NCBI GenBank assembly: GCA_907165065.1
Contig: OU015543.1
Span: forward strand, 13,333,638 to 13,397,637
DNA length: 64,000 bases
Direction of reading: 5' to 3'
Origin: Caprimulgus europaeus
Taxonomy: Eukaryota; Chordata; Aves; Caprimulgiformes; Caprimulgidae
Shown: in pieces, positions 1 to 11,185 of the stretch
Numbering within the stretch: the first letter of the stretch is position 1
How the letters are laid out: each line of letters opens with the position of its first letter
The notes under the pieces: generated by a model
What the model was told of the DNA's origin: nothing
The model's input: only the letters and a program-made list of their open reading frames with translations
Databases searched by the model: none
Made by a program: the position numbers and the translations under genes

Positions 1-389
1 CCCTGTCCCGGGACAGCCCTCGCCCCGGGGCCACCGGGCAGCCCGCGCAGGCTGACGGCCCAAGGCAAGCTGAGGGGACAGAGCCAGCCCCGAGCCCGAG
101 CCGCCCGTCCCGCAGCTGATCCACCGTGGACAACAGCCCCCGCTCCTGCAGCCGGGCCCAGCCCGGGGAGGTCCCTCACGGCGCGGCCGCCACTTCCCGC
201 CCCGCCGGGGCGGCCCAAGGGCTGCGGGCGGCGCAGAAACCCCCGGGCAGCGCTGGCCCGAAAAGGAGAAGCGGCGACTGAGGGGGCCGCGCGCTTCCTC
301 CCGGGCGGCCGGGGCCTTCCCGGGTAACGCAACACCGGCGGCGGCCGGGGACTCCCAGGAGCCCGGCTGGGCTCGGCGCGGGTCCTTAC

Positions 390-526
390 CTGCGGGCGCG
401 GCGGTCGCGGCCCCGGGACAGGCGGTCGGAGAGGCGGCCGAGCAGCGCGGCCAGGCCCAGGCGGCCCCGCGGCAGCCAGGCCGAGAGCCGCCGCCACAGC
501 GCCGCGCCCCCCGCCGCCGCCGCCAT
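390..526 (-). CDS. PGS1: PGS1 exon 1 (phosphatidylglycerophosphate synthase 1), 5' coding exon only
   Basis: PGS1 is the mitochondrial CDP-diacylglycerol-glycerol-3-phosphate phosphatidyltransferase, which makes the phosphatidylglycerophosphate precursor of cardiolipin. Only the first coding exon lies here; the rest runs off the left edge. The peptide from the ATG at 524-526 starts MAAAAGGAALWRRLSAWLPR, followed by a segment containing GLAALLGRLSDRL and an Arg-rich end. As I recall it, human PGS1 begins with a very similar Ala-rich, WRRL..LLPGR, LAALLGRLSDRL stretch that includes the mitochondrial targeting signal. The exon ends at 390, where the minus strand reads CGCAG followed by GTAAGG, a strong donor. 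An upstream in-frame ATG at 560-562 would add 12 residues; I prefer 526 because it matches the human start. Positions 1-388 are the start of intron 1, with nothing else recognised. The gene is divergent from SOCS3, as in human. Confidence 0.85.
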
Positions 527-2214
527 CAGTCCCGCGCGCCTTCCGCTTCCGGCCGCTGCCATGGAGACGCGCCCGCCCCGCGCTTCCTCTTCCGGTCCGC
601 GCGGTCTCCCCCCTCCGCCTGCGCCTCCCGGGCCCACAGCCCCGCCCGCTGCTGCCGGGAAGCCCCAGCCGGCCCGGTGTCCGCAGCGACTGACCGTGGT
701 TCATCCCGCGGCGGCGGCGCGAGGGGCCGCTCCGAACGTGGCCGCTGCTGGCGGGAGGGCTGAGGGGGAGGTCGGGAACGGGAGGGAGGAGGGGAGGCCC
801 GAGCCCGGGAACGGGATCGCCGTCCCGGTGGTTTCAGCACCCCCGGTCTCCCAGAGCCCTTCGCTGCCCTCTCCCTTTCTGGAGCCCCCGGCCCTGGGCG
901 AACGGCTCCCACGGGAAGGACGCGGCTCCTTCCCGCCGCAGAACCGGCGTTTGCCACCCCCCCGGGACAGGGAAGGGTCTGTCACCTCCCCGCCGGGCCC
1001 CCCCACACAGGGCAGGGAGAGGCGGAGCGCCGGGGGGTCGCGGGTCCCGCGGCCGCGCCCGGCAGAGCCGCCCAGCCCCGGCTGCGGGAAGCCCGTCCCG
1101 CTCCGGGGAGGGAACGAAGGCGCCGCCCGGTCCCGGCTCCCGGCCGGAGCCTCCCGCCCCGCTCCCGCCGCAGGCTGAGCTCCAGAGCTCGTTCGCAGCT
1201 CGGCCCGGCGGGTTCACCGCAGCCTCGGCTTCCCAGAACTGCTCCGCTGGTGTTTATCCCTGACCGGCAGCGGCGGCTCCTCCAGGGCAAATTAAACTGG
1301 TTAAAATAAAATCCCCGGACAAAGTCTGGTTTGTTTTCGAGCCCAAACTGAGAATTGCCAAAGGAAAAAGCAGAGAAACCCGGTGGGGAAGGGGGGCCCC
1401 GGCCCCTCCTAGGCGCCGCTCGCTCTGCCAGGCCGGCCCCCCCGGCCCGGGGCACCGGCACCACGGCTGCCGGGCCCGAGCCAGGGCCCCGGGATGAGGA
1501 AATCCCTCCGGGACCAGCCCCGCCGCCCTGCACGGGCGCCCGGCCCCTTGGCCCTTGCCCTCTGCCCCGTCGGGTGCCAGAGCATCGACCGCACCGGGCG
1601 TCCCGGGACTCCCGGGGCCAGCGCTGGCTCAGCCACCGGCCACAGGCACCGCCGGAGCCGCCCTCGTGGGGCTGCGGGCAGGGCGAGCGCCGGGGAGCCC
1701 CCGGGCACAGCCCCGGGAGAGGGTCCGCCCCCACTGGCCCCAGATGTGCAGATCGGGGGGTTGGTTTTGCCCCCCGAGTCTCCCGGGAAGCGCAGCCGAG
1801 GCCGGAGGCAGCCGCGGGATTCGGCATTCCCGGTCCCCAGCCACCGTTCCCCGGGGGCCGCCGCGGGCGGGGCTCCCACCCCGGCGAGGGTGTCCCGGGG
1901 GAGGGGGGGGACACGGTGGCCCCAGGGCTGCCCCCGCGTCCCGGCTCGGGGCAGCCCGGCCCGGCCGGACCCGGTTCTCCCGGCGGGGAGGGAGGGGAGG
2001 GCGGGGGGGCGGTGGCGGGGCCGGGACTCTCCTCTTCTTAGAAGGAAAGAGCGTGAAGGGGAGCGGGAGGGGGCGGCCGCGCTGCCCGGAATGGGCCGGC
2101 GGTGGCTGGCGGCGGGCCGGGCCGGGCGGGGCGGCGGGAGGGCGCCGGGGAGCGTTACAAGAAGCCGCGCAGTTCCAGGAACCCGAGGGCGGGCTCTGCG
2201 CCCGCTATAAGAGG
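527..2214. promoter_or_regulatory. PGS1/SOCS3 divergent intergenic CpG-rich region
   Basis: About 1.7 kb between the PGS1 start codon and the SOCS3 core promoter. Most of it is very GC- and CpG-rich, typical of a CpG island serving divergent genes. GC boxes of the GGGCGG type are frequent near both ends. The exception is an AT-richer pocket at about 1228-1385, listed separately. Long open frames on both strands here are a by-product of GC content: they lack family motifs and overlap one another. Confidence 0.6.
1228..1385. promoter_or_regulatory. AT-richer pocket upstream of SOCS3 with a STAT-type site
   Basis: A roughly 150-bp stretch of markedly lower GC inside the CpG island. It contains TTCCCAGAA (TTCNNNGAA class) at 1230-1238 and runs such as TTAAACTGGTTAAAATAAAA and GGTTTGTTTTCG. 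It lies about 1 kb upstream of the SOCS3 TATA box. This local composition break is what a conserved distal promoter element would look like. Function is inferred. Confidence 0.35.
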
Positions 2215-2222
2215 CCACCCCG
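2155..2222 (+). promoter_or_regulatory. SOCS3 core promoter: tandem STAT elements and TATA box
   Basis: TTACAAGAA at 2155-2163 and TTCCAGGAA at 2173-2181 both fit the STAT dimer site TTCNNNGAA (the first with one mismatch in the left half). The known proximal SOCS3 promoter of mammals has this same pair through which STAT3 and related STATs drive feedback induction. A GC-rich stretch follows, then CTATAAGA at 2215-2222, a TATA box that would place the start of transcription near 2246. Exon 1 is untranslated and ends at 2302 (CCCAG followed by GTACGG). Confidence 0.88.
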
Positions 2223-2302
2223 GGCGGCCCCGGCAGCTCCGCCGCCGCACACCGGCCCCGTCGCTGCCGCCGCCGAGACCGACCGCGGCACCCGCGCCCC
2301 AG

Positions 2303-2770
2303 GTACGGGATGGGACGGGGCCCTGGGAAGGGGAGGTGGGGACCGATGTGTCCCGTGAGGAGGGCGAGCCGGGCACCGGGGGTGCCCGTGCCTCCCGGGG
2401 GGGAGATAGTAGCCGGGGACCAGCAGAGCCAGTGCCCCGCGGCGAGAGGAGAGCCGGGGTAGAGGGATGCCGGTGCTCCCCGGGGAGGCGGGTGCCCCTC
2501 GGGGGCTGAGATAACCGGGGTCGGGGGATGCGGGTGATCCGTGGGAGAGGGCGATAGCCGGGGACCGGGGATGCCGGTGTTCCGGGAGAGCAGTAGCCGG
2601 GCACCGACGATGCCGGTGCCCGGGGGAAGGGAGAGCCGGGGACCGGGGGTGCCGGTGGGAAGGGAGAGCCGGGAACCGGGGGTGCCGGTGGGAAGGGAGA
2701 GCCGGGGACCGGGGATGTCCCCGGGAAGGGAGAACCGGGGGTTCCGGAGCTCACCGCCGTCTCTGCCGCA
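2303..2770 (+). other. SOCS3 5'UTR intron with a degenerate 33-bp minisatellite
   Basis: The donor at 2303 (GTACGG) and the acceptor ending at 2770 (CTGCCGCAG) frame the single SOCS3 intron. From about 2385 to 2750 it consists of variants of GGGAAGGGAGAGCCGGGGAC and GGGGGTGCCGGTG blocks. Three well-aligned copies of about 33 bp lie between 2620 and 2725, with more diverged copies upstream. The G-rich strand could form quadruplexes; that is inference. Confidence 0.7.
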
Positions 2771-2838
2771 GGTGATGGTGTAGCAGCCGCTGCTCCCGGC
2801 AGCAGCACCCCGAGCGCGCAAAGCTGGCTCCCTGCGCC

Positions 2839-3468
2839 ATGGTCACCCACAGCAAGTTCCCCGCCGCCGGGATGAGCTGCCCCCTGGACACCAGCCTGCG
2901 CCTCAAGACGTTCAGCTCCAAGAGTGAGTACCAGCTGGTGGTGAACACCGTGCGCAAGCTGCAGGAGAGTGGCTTCTACTGGAGCACGGTGACGGGCGGC
3001 GAGGCCAACCTGCTGCTGAGCACCGAGCCAGCTGGAACCTTCCTCATCAGGGACAGCTCGGACCAGCGGCACTTCTTCACCCTCAGCGTCAAGACGGAGT
3101 CGGGCACCAAGAACCTGCGCATCCAGTGCGAGGGCGGCAGCTTCTCCCTGCAGAGCGACCCTCGCAGCAGCCAGCCCGTGCCCCGCTTCGACTGCGTCCT
3201 CAAGCTGGTCCATCACTACATGCCACCCGCGCCCTGCACCGTCCCCGAGCAGGCGGGGGACGCCCTGCGCCCCAAGCGCACCTACTACATCTACTCGGGT
3301 GGCGAGAAGATCCCCCTGGTGCTGAGCCGCCCGCTCTCCTCCAGCGTCTCCACCCTGCAGCACCTCTGCCGCAAGACCGTCAATGGGCACCTGGACTCCT
3401 ACGAGAAGATGACTCAGCTGCCGGCTCCCATCAAGGAGTTCCTGGACCAGTACGATGCTCCCCTCTAA
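2839..3468 (+). CDS. SOCS3: Suppressor of cytokine signalling 3
   Basis: SOCS3 is an intracellular feedback inhibitor of JAK/STAT signalling. It binds gp130-type receptors and JAKs and recruits an elongin BC-CUL5 ubiquitin ligase. The single coding exon encodes 209 residues. Visible parts are the kinase-inhibitory region and extended SH2 subdomain near residues 20-45 (LRLKTFSSKSEYQL), the SH2 domain from about residue 46 with the phosphotyrosine-binding FLIRDSSD motif, and a C-terminal SOCS box (LQHLCRKTVNGHL through EFLDQYDAPL). The start is the first ATG of exon 2 and gives the family N-terminus MVTHSKFPAAGM. The insert in the SH2 domain, a PEST sequence in mammals, is short here: the protein is about 16 residues smaller than the human one, the usual avian length. 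The promoter carries STAT sites, so the gene is probably induced by the pathway it blocks. Confidence 0.97.
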   Translation: MVTHSKFPAAGMSCPLDTSLRLKTFSSKSEYQLVVNTVRKLQESGFYWSTVTGGEANLLLSTEPAGTFLIRDSSDQRHFFTLSVKTESGTKNLRIQCEGGSFSLQSDPRSSQPVPRFDCVLKLVHHYMPPAPCTVPEQAGDALRPKRTYYIYSGGEKIPLVLSRPLSSSVSTLQHLCRKTVNGHLDSYEKMTQLPAPIKEFLDQYDAPL

Positions 3469-4690
3469 GGGGCCAGCAGAGCCAGGTCACACGCTACAAG
3501 CACAAAAGCAGGGGACAGGCACAATGTCCCCCAGGCGCGAGGACTCGCAGGGCATGCCAACCCTCTCCCTCTGGGCAGGAGAGGAGGGGGACTGGAGCGA
3601 GCCGTGGTGGGCCTGGGGCTGTGGCCAGCACAGCCTGGTGCCTTTTCCACTGGGGGACCCCCCGAGGAAGCACGACACCCCCTTCATGGGGAAGGAGACA
3701 GCTCCGGTCGGACTGTGGATGTTACAGTGTGCCCAGCGCCGAGGCCTCCCTGTCACGGCTGGGGAGAGCCCGTCGGCAAAGACCCCGCGGGCTCGGGCAG
3801 CCAGGATGGCACCCACGGCATGGGGGGGACCTACAACCCAACAGCCACATCCCCACCACCGCAGTGGGACCACACCTGGGGGCTTCCTGGCGAGACCCCC
3901 CCTGTGCCACCAGAGAAGGAACGCACTGGAGCCCAGCTGTGCCTGATGCTTTTCCTCGGTTTTAAGGGGAAAGTGGTTTTTGCCCATTCTGTACTTTACC
4001 TCTTGCTGCCTCCTTGTGGGTGGAAGCTCCTTTCACACCAGGCCCCAGACTTGGAGGTCGCTGCCTTTTTCCCCTCGTTGCCATTTTCCAGGGGACTAAG
4101 CCTTAATCTTCTCCCTGCCCCGTGGTCTGGGTCACTGCACATCGTTTGGTGACACTGCGATAACGGTCCCGGGGACGTGCCGCGAAGCCAGAGGGGAAAC
4201 ACCACGTCCTGACGCTGCTGACAGCCCCGTGCGACCGCGTGGGCAAGGAGCCCCCCGTAACCCGGTGCTGCTGCTGGACCGTCACTCCCCAGTGTCACAC
4301 CCCACCTCTGCCCGGCCGCTCCCGCAGACCCGGCCACGCTGCTCTGCGGTGACCCCGGTTCCTGCGGGAACGCGGGGGGGTTCCCCTGGAGCACGTCGTC
4401 TCGGGAGCGCGTCTCTGCGTCTGCCCGGAGAAGCGGCTGGGTTTTTCTGGCTTTTTTTTTGGTTTGTTTTGTTTTTTTTAACCAAAGGGATGTTTACAGG
4501 CCAACGTGAATCACTGTCTTTTATAAAGATTCCATCTTCACCTCCAGCCTCGAGGGCTGAGCAAAACCATGCTTGAAATTTCAACCAAAACAAAACTCAG
4601 ATGAAACTTTGCACATATTTATATTTATATTCAGAAAGGAAATGTTTCCATAATTTATAATAAAGAGCACTATTTTTTAATGAAAAACCT
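3469..4690 (+). other. SOCS3 3'UTR with AU-rich elements and poly(A) signal
   Basis: The 3'UTR runs from the stop codon to about 20 nt past AATAAA at 4659-4664. The last 200 bases are AT-rich and carry two ATTTA pentamers (4617-4621 and 4623-4627) directly before the poly(A) signal, as expected for a rapidly turned-over immediate-early mRNA. Confidence 0.85.
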
Positions 4691-6224
4691 CAGATCTGGT
4701 TTGTTTTTTCCCTGCACCCCCGAGGCTGCTCGGCCCCCCCAGCATGATGCACTCCCTCCGTGGCCGCTGCCCTCGCCGTGACGCCGGGATGGTGTTTACA
4801 ACACGTAAGCGCCGGCTTCCTGGAGCCGCTCTCCATGCCGGGGTGATCCCGCCGCGGTGACTCACAGCCCGGCGTGCGTAAGCGCTGCCCCAGCGCTCAG
4901 GTACCTCCGAGCCCCGCGACGTCGCTCCCCCGGCCGGGCTGAGCCGTGGGGACAGGACCCACTCCCAGCTCCTGGACTGTGCAATGTGGCCCGTTGCCCT
5001 GGGCACTGAGGAGCTGAGTTGGTGGCCAAGGGTGACCCATGGCACAGCCCCAAGCCCAGCCCCATTCCGTGATGTGCCACGCTCCACAGCGGGTCCAGCC
5101 TGCCCCCCAGCCTGCCCCCCAGCCTGCCCCCAGCCCAGTTTCGGGAGGGGAAGGCAGAGGTGGTGCGTGCTGGGGTAAGGGCTGCGGGATCAGAGCATGG
5201 AGAGGCACAGGGTTGGAAAAGGGTTTGTGGCGCTTTCGCTGCAGGCACATCAGGCTCAGGGGAAGAGGATTCAGTGGGGAGGTCAAGGTCCTGGTCACCC
5301 CATGGCACAGAGTTAAAAGCTCCATCCCCGAGCTGTGCGGGCTGTCCGGTGCAGACCCCCACCCACCAGACCCCCGCCTGGACCAGAGCAGATGCTCTGG
5401 TACGAAAGGTATGAGAGGAGGAGGAGGGAGAGGATTTCCCCCTCGGGGGTCTCCCAGCCCCCAGCAGCACCTGGTGGGAACCAGGCGTGGGATGTGTCCA
5501 GAGGTCCTGGGGGAAACTCCTGGGACGGAACCGGCCCCCACACAACCCCACAGAGCCCCCGGCAGCGAGGAGGGGACTGTGCCCAGGCACCCTGTGCTTC
5601 ACAGCCCCTCCAGCCCCCGCACACCCCCAGCCTCGCACCGTGGGCATCGTGCCAGGCATCGTGTGCCATGCTCCCGCCCGGGGAACCCCAGCCGATGGGA
5701 AAAGCCTTCCCTTAGGAATTGCCCCGGAGCAGAGGGGTGGCAAATGTGGCCGCCAGGGCTGCAGGCACAGCACCATCCCAGTGACTATTTTGGGGCTGCT
5801 CTCCGGGGCCGTGGCTCGCGGGCTGCCAGGAAACGCTGCAGCCTGCCCGGGCACCCGCCGGAGCTATGTGAGGAATGTCCATGTGCGCGGGTGGCCGCCC
5901 GCCAGGCCCTGCCGAGGCACATCCCCGACGTCAGGGCTCCCGGCAGCACCGGTGACTCCCGGCCCCGTGCCAGGGAACGGGGTGGGAGCAGCGCTGCAGG
6001 GCAGAGCCGGTGGGGGCCATCACCCCACGGCACTCACGGTACCTGGGCAGGGACCCGGAGCATCGCAGCTCCCAGGCAGAACAAGGCACAGCCGGGGATG
6101 GGGAAGCGGGACATGGGGGGCCTGAGCACCCCCAGCCCCCGGCAGAGCGAGCGGCTTCGCAGCTCTCGGGGCAGAGCGGGGAGGCTGCTCCCTGGGGACA
6201 GCAGCAGGGTGGCTGTGACATTCC

Positions 6225-6485
6225 CTGCGGGAACGGCCCCGGCTTAACCGCTTCCCAGAAGGTCCGTGGGCGCCCGCGCCACCATTGAGGGGCCTCTTCC
6301 CTCCTGCTCAGGCTGCGGCATTGCTGCAACCCGCTGCTGCGTCGAGAGTCCGGGAAGCTCCGCCAGCCCCGCGGGTTTCTTGGAACAAACCCAACCTCGC
6401 GGCAGCGGTGACGCGGCGGGCGGCGGGCAAATCCCTGCCAAAGGTTTCACAAACCTCTTGCCTTCTCCAGAAGAGCCGAGCGGAC
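6225..6485. promoter_or_regulatory. Candidate SOCS3-linked element with two STAT-type sites
   Basis: TTCCCAGAA at 6252-6260 and TTCTTGGAA at 6377-6385 both fit TTCNNNGAA and lie 125 bp apart. A TTCCCTGCGGGAA near-palindrome sits just upstream at about 6220, and TTCTCCAGAA, a four-spacer STAT6-like variant, lies near 6463. The segment is about 1.6 kb beyond the SOCS3 poly(A) signal. Assignment as an enhancer is inference from motif clustering. Confidence 0.3.
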
Positions 6486-9400
6486 TTGGCCCCGCGTTTC
6501 GTAAGCGGCCGATTGAGCTTGTCGCGGGCAGCCAGTTCCTCTGCCCCACAGCTGGGGATGGGACGGCTGAGATCACCCCCACGGGTGCTCCCTGGATGAG
6601 GAAGGGTTCTCGGTGTGATTAGACCCTGTCGCTGCGTGGCAGTGCCGAGAGCCACATGGGAAATGGGGCACAAGCGCAGGGGTCCAGGAGTGGGGCTGGG
6701 ACCCTGTGGTCCTGTGGCTTTCCCCACCCCGTGTCTCCCAGGGCCAGGCACCAGTCGGGTGCAGTGAGGCTGCCTGGTGAGCCAGGGCTGAGCAGGGAAC
6801 GCTGCATCCCTCCAGGGAGCCTGGTAGCCGCAGCCTGAGAACCAGCAGAACTCACTGCAGGTGTAAGCACAGCCTGTCCCCGGAGCCACTGCCTCCACAC
6901 CATGATGGTGGCTCCGCAGAGACAGGCGAGAGCCCGTTGGGTGCTGTGGCACAGGAGGGTGGTTGGGCAGGGACAGGCAGCTGCCCCTGGAACCCCCTGC
7001 CCTGCCCCAGCCTGGCTTCCCCATGGGGGGCACAGGGCAGCCACTGACACTTCCCACCATGCCAACAGCTCATTACTGGCACCAGTAGGAAGTGTCCGCT
7101 AGGATGGCAAACCCAGACCCTGCAGGGTCGGGGGGGTGCAGGAAACCTGCTCTGGTGCGTCCCAGCATCTGCAGACCCAAAAACAGGAAACAACTGCAGG
7201 CTGTGATTGCGGCGGGCAGACAGCCCCCGGCGAGGCAGGCAGCGCGGCAGCCGGGGGGGCTCGGCCGGGCACCACGGCTCTGCTGCGGGTACCCCAGCCC
7301 TGTGGCAAAGCCCAGCCGGGAACAGCTGGAGGCCACCCCTGGGGAGCAGGACAGACCGGGGCCAGCAGCCCGTCCTCAGCCACCTGTGTGTGGAGGGACG
7401 CCCCGTCCCCTCGCGGGACCATGGCCATGCCAGGAGGGGACCGTCCTGGTTGGAGCACTCTTGTCCCGCCTGGGCCAAACTGGGTCCCTCCCAGCGGGAT
7501 GCACAGGCAGGGCTGGCTGGGGTGCAGGTGCCATGGGACAGGCCAGCCACGGGGAGGGACATGGTGCAGCATGGGGCACCCTAGGAGTGTCCCCCTGGGC
7601 TGGCTGGGCCATCACTCAAGGGGTTGGTCACCCACCAGCCTCTGCTGTCCTTGCACCCCCGTCTTGTCCCAAGGTGGGTGGCAGTGAGCAGCAGCACCGG
7701 TGGCCGGTGGGATGGCACAGCCAGGCAGGGAGCTTGCGGTGAACACCCCGACCTCGGGGCACACCCCTCGTGCACTTCCTCCTGCCGCGGCCCCGCAGCG
7801 CCGGGACGTTCCCACATCCACCGCCGCGTTTCCCAGTAGGATGCAGGAAAGGGCTGTGCGGCAGCCGGGGACTTACTGTAAATGGCACCACCTGCTCCTT
7901 ACATGGCAATTCCTCTGCGTGCCGGGGCCACGGGGACGGTTGGGAACGGGGACTGAGACATCTGCTCCCCAGTGCGCTGCCGGGAAGCAGGAGCTCAGGC
8001 TCTGCGGCACAGCCCGGGGCTGACACCGGCTGCCGCGGCTGTGGGCTCGGGATGGGTGATGGTCCCTGTGCTGCAGGAGGAGCAGGGCTGTGCAGCCCTG
8101 CAGCTCCATGTCCCCAGGGGTTGGGGTGCCCCCTGGTCCCAAGGCATCCCCCCATCTTGCCCCTCTTCCCTGGGCAGGCGCACACAGCACTGTCCTGCGA
8201 TGCAGCACGAGATCCCTGGCCCCGGCGAGGGCTCGGCCAGTGATACCCATCGCATGGCTGGCATGGAGGACACAGCCTCGGTGGCCAGGGGAGCCACAGG
8301 GGCTGCTCCCAGCCCCTTCATTGCGTACCTGGCTCATCTCCTGGCTCTTCCTGGCCCGGGCAGGCCTGTGAGCAGGCGGGGAATGGGGGGCGGCGGTGGG
8401 ACCCCTGTGCCCAGGCCGGGGTGTATTTCGGGATGCGGAGGCCTGTGTACGTCCCCATGGAAACCCCGCTCTGTTGTTGCTTCTCCAGCCAGACCCGACG
8501 CCAGCTCGCAGGGAGCCAGCAGCTGCGGATTCCTCACTCCTTCCATCAGCAGCTCCACGGGGCTGTGCTGCCCCAGCCCCCCGGTCCAGCAGCCACTTCC
8601 ACCAGCTTGGGGGTCCCACTGTACCAGCCAGCACCAAGCTCTGACAGCCACAGACCCTTCACTGGCTGCACGGGACCCTGCGATGGAGCAGCTTCTCCCA
8701 GCACCCCACAGCCCCAGCTCCTGCCCCAGGCTCACTCCTGCACCCCAAGACCACCGGCCAGGGCTCGGGGCAGAGCTCTCGCTGCCCACGTGGAGGCCAA
8801 CGGGCAGAGTGGAAAACCCCCCCGACGCGTTTCCACAGCCTGGGAGGAAGTTTTCATCCCGGCTGCAGCAGCTGGAGCCCAAAGAAAGTCTTGACATTTC
8901 AGAGGAAGGTTTCAAACAAAGCCACGTTGCTGTGGCAATCGCAGCCGCAGGCCCCCCCGCCCCGTCCGTGGCTGGGGCCATGGCCAAGGCGCAGGGAGCA
9001 GCAGCCCAGTGCCGGCGGTGCAGGGGCTGTTGGGCAGCTGGACGGCGGTGGGCCAGGTCCTGCAGCCCCAACCCTGCCCCTGTGCCAGGGTCGGAGGGTC
9101 CCACTGCCAAGTGCCGCCTGTGCCATCCCCGGGAGGGCCGTGCCGGGGTGGGCTGAGGGTGCTGGCGTGTGGGCAGACCCCATCCTGTGCCCTCCCCAGG
9201 GTCAGCCCTCTCCCACTCCCCAGCCAGCGACCCCAACCCAGGCCCACGCTGCTCTTGCACCTGCGATCACAGGGAGCAGCAAGGCGCCTGCCGCCGGCTG
9301 TGGTCACTGCTGGGCACGGGCACGACGGTGGCACATCACGGGAGGTCCCCATGGGTGCTCCGGGCAGCAGGCTGCCAGCTGCTTTGGGTGTGTTTGCCCA

Positions 9401-9834
9401 GCACCGTGCAGAGTCCTCGGATGACCCTGGCAGAGCAGCCATGGGCAGGTGCCAAACCCCAGCCCTGGAGCATCCCTTGGCCTCACATCAGCCCTGGCCT
9501 CGGCCCCGGCGCAGGAGCAGGCGGCGGCAATGCCGCACACGTGGCTGGGGACGGGGCTCCCAGATGAGGGACCCTGCATCTGCAGGGATGGCACTGCTGC
9601 TCCCAGCCCAGACGTGCCCTCCTGCCCCCTCCTCATCGGTGCACAATGCTGGGGGTCCCAAAGGTCCCCACAAGCCTGGTGGGCTGTGCCCATCCCACGG
9701 CTCCTGGGGCCCACCAGCAGAGAGCAGGTCCAGTGATGGGGTGATGGGCGGAGGTGGCACCACGCTGGGTGAGGACAGGGCGTGCAGCTGGCAGAGGGCA
9801 CAACTGGAGTAGATGTTCCCTAGAAGGACCCAAG

Positions 9835-9965
9835 GGCCCTGTCTCAGCATTTAACGAGTGGGAATGGGAGCGCTTTACTGTAATTCCAGCAATTATATTG
9901 TTCATCCTTGGCAGCCGACACCCGTTGGTGTCCAGCGCCATGGGATCACAATAAGCCACCTGGCA
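9835..9965. promoter_or_regulatory. AT-richer island, candidate conserved non-coding element
   Basis: A sharp local fall in GC around GCGCTTTACTGTAATTCCAG and AATTATATTGTTCATCC, flanked on both sides by GC-rich sequence. No coding frame or repeat family is recognisable. It may be a conserved enhancer core; the sequence alone cannot show that. Confidence 0.25.
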
Positions 9966-10614
9966 CGGAGACTTGGCAGCACATCGTGCCGCTGGGCAGC
10001 CGGCCAAGGCAGGGCAACAAAGGGCAGAGCGAGGTGCGAGGTACGGTAAGGGCCCGCCCCAGGAGTTCCTGTCACTGGCATGGCCCCGGCACGCAGGTGC
10101 TGTCCAGGAGGGTCCCAGTGCCCAGGGGTGCAGCCGAGCCCACAAGGCTGGGGACCCCCATCCCTGCAGCTCCGGGGAGAGGAGCTACCACCCAACAGGG
10201 TCCTGGCAGCCCCTCTGTGCCACGTCAGCCCCTGTGCCCACTCAGCCTTGCCGGGGCGTTGGGTGGGAGCTGCCGGTGGCAGGATGCTCCAGTTGATCAG
10301 TGGCGGTGAGGGCTGGGGGCGGCGAGGTGCTGCAGGGTGGAAGGGACCCCCCACTCGCTGGGTGCAGGATGGGGCTCGGGGATGGAGCAGAGGGTGCAAT
10401 CAAGGGCCCATCACCCCTGGGGACCCCGGGGACCCAGTGTCCCACCCAGCCAGCATCTCTCCAGCCCCTGCTCGCCCATTGCTGCTTCCAGGCAGGCGCT
10501 GCCCCGGGTTCTGCTTCCCCCGTCTGCCGGGTGGTCCCCGCCGGTGCCTGGGGCTGCTCGGGAGCAGGGGACAGTTGGCACCCAAGGGACGGGAGTGTGA
10601 GCCCTGCTGAGCCC

Positions 10615-10745
10615 TGCTGAGTCATCACTTTGCTGTTCTCGTTTTTCCATGGTGCTGTTGTGCAGTTTGCTGGAAGCCAGCTAAGAGCCATGACTAATCT
10701 GTTCTCAAAACAAGCACAAAGAGAGCGGGGAGGTTTGTGCAAACC
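10615..10745. promoter_or_regulatory. AT-richer island, candidate conserved non-coding element
   Basis: Contains TGCTGTTCTCGTTTTTCC, GAGCCATGACTAATCTG and GTTCTCAAAACAAGCACAAA within about 130 bp. The ATGACTAA core resembles an AP-1/MAF half site. No coding potential is seen. The 10-bp direct repeat AGCCCTGCTG marks the left edge at about 10600. Confidence 0.25.
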
Positions 10746-11079
10746 CCGCGGGGAAGGGGGGGCTGAATCACAGTGCGGGGCTGGGGGAGGAGAGAGGCTG
10801 GGAGCAGCCGGGAATGCCCAGGCACGGAGCAGCCCCGTGGACAGCACCTGTGTGGGGTGCAGAGGGTGGGCACAGCCCAGGGCTGGGCAGCGGCAGCCAG
10901 GACCCCCATCCTCCCCTCCCCACGCGAGCCGGGGCAGGGTGAAGCAGGCACACATGGGCCATCAGCTGCTGGAAACACCCCTGCAGTCGCCAGGGTTGGG
11001 GGTCCCATCCCCATCCCGCTGGTTTCTGCCCCCCGGGGAAGGCACCGGCCGGGGAGGCCGGTGAAGGAAGCGCAGGAGT

Positions 11080-11185
11080 TTGCTCTGGCCGGAATCGGGC
11101 ATCCATTGATTTGCTGTTATTAAAACCAGAGCTGCTGTCGGGAACTCTGCAGCCTGGCTGCCCTCGCACGCGCTTCCTGGAAAGG
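11080..11185. promoter_or_regulatory. AT-richer island next to a STAT-type site
   Basis: An AT-rich core (CCATTGATTTGCTGTTATTA at about 11101) is followed by TTCCTGGAA at 11174-11182, a palindromic STAT consensus with the same half sites as the proximal SOCS3 element. It lies about 9 kb downstream of the SOCS3 promoter. The enhancer role is inferred. Confidence 0.3.

Noticed and set aside
560-562. Upstream in-frame ATG as the PGS1 start
   Set aside because: It would add 12 residues not present in the human protein; the ATG at 524-526 fits the conserved N-terminus.
1409-2821. A 470-codon minus-strand open frame over the SOCS3 promoter and intron, with repeated LSLPTGTPG units
   Set aside because: The repeats are the translated intron minisatellite read backwards; it crosses the TATA box and splice sites of SOCS3.
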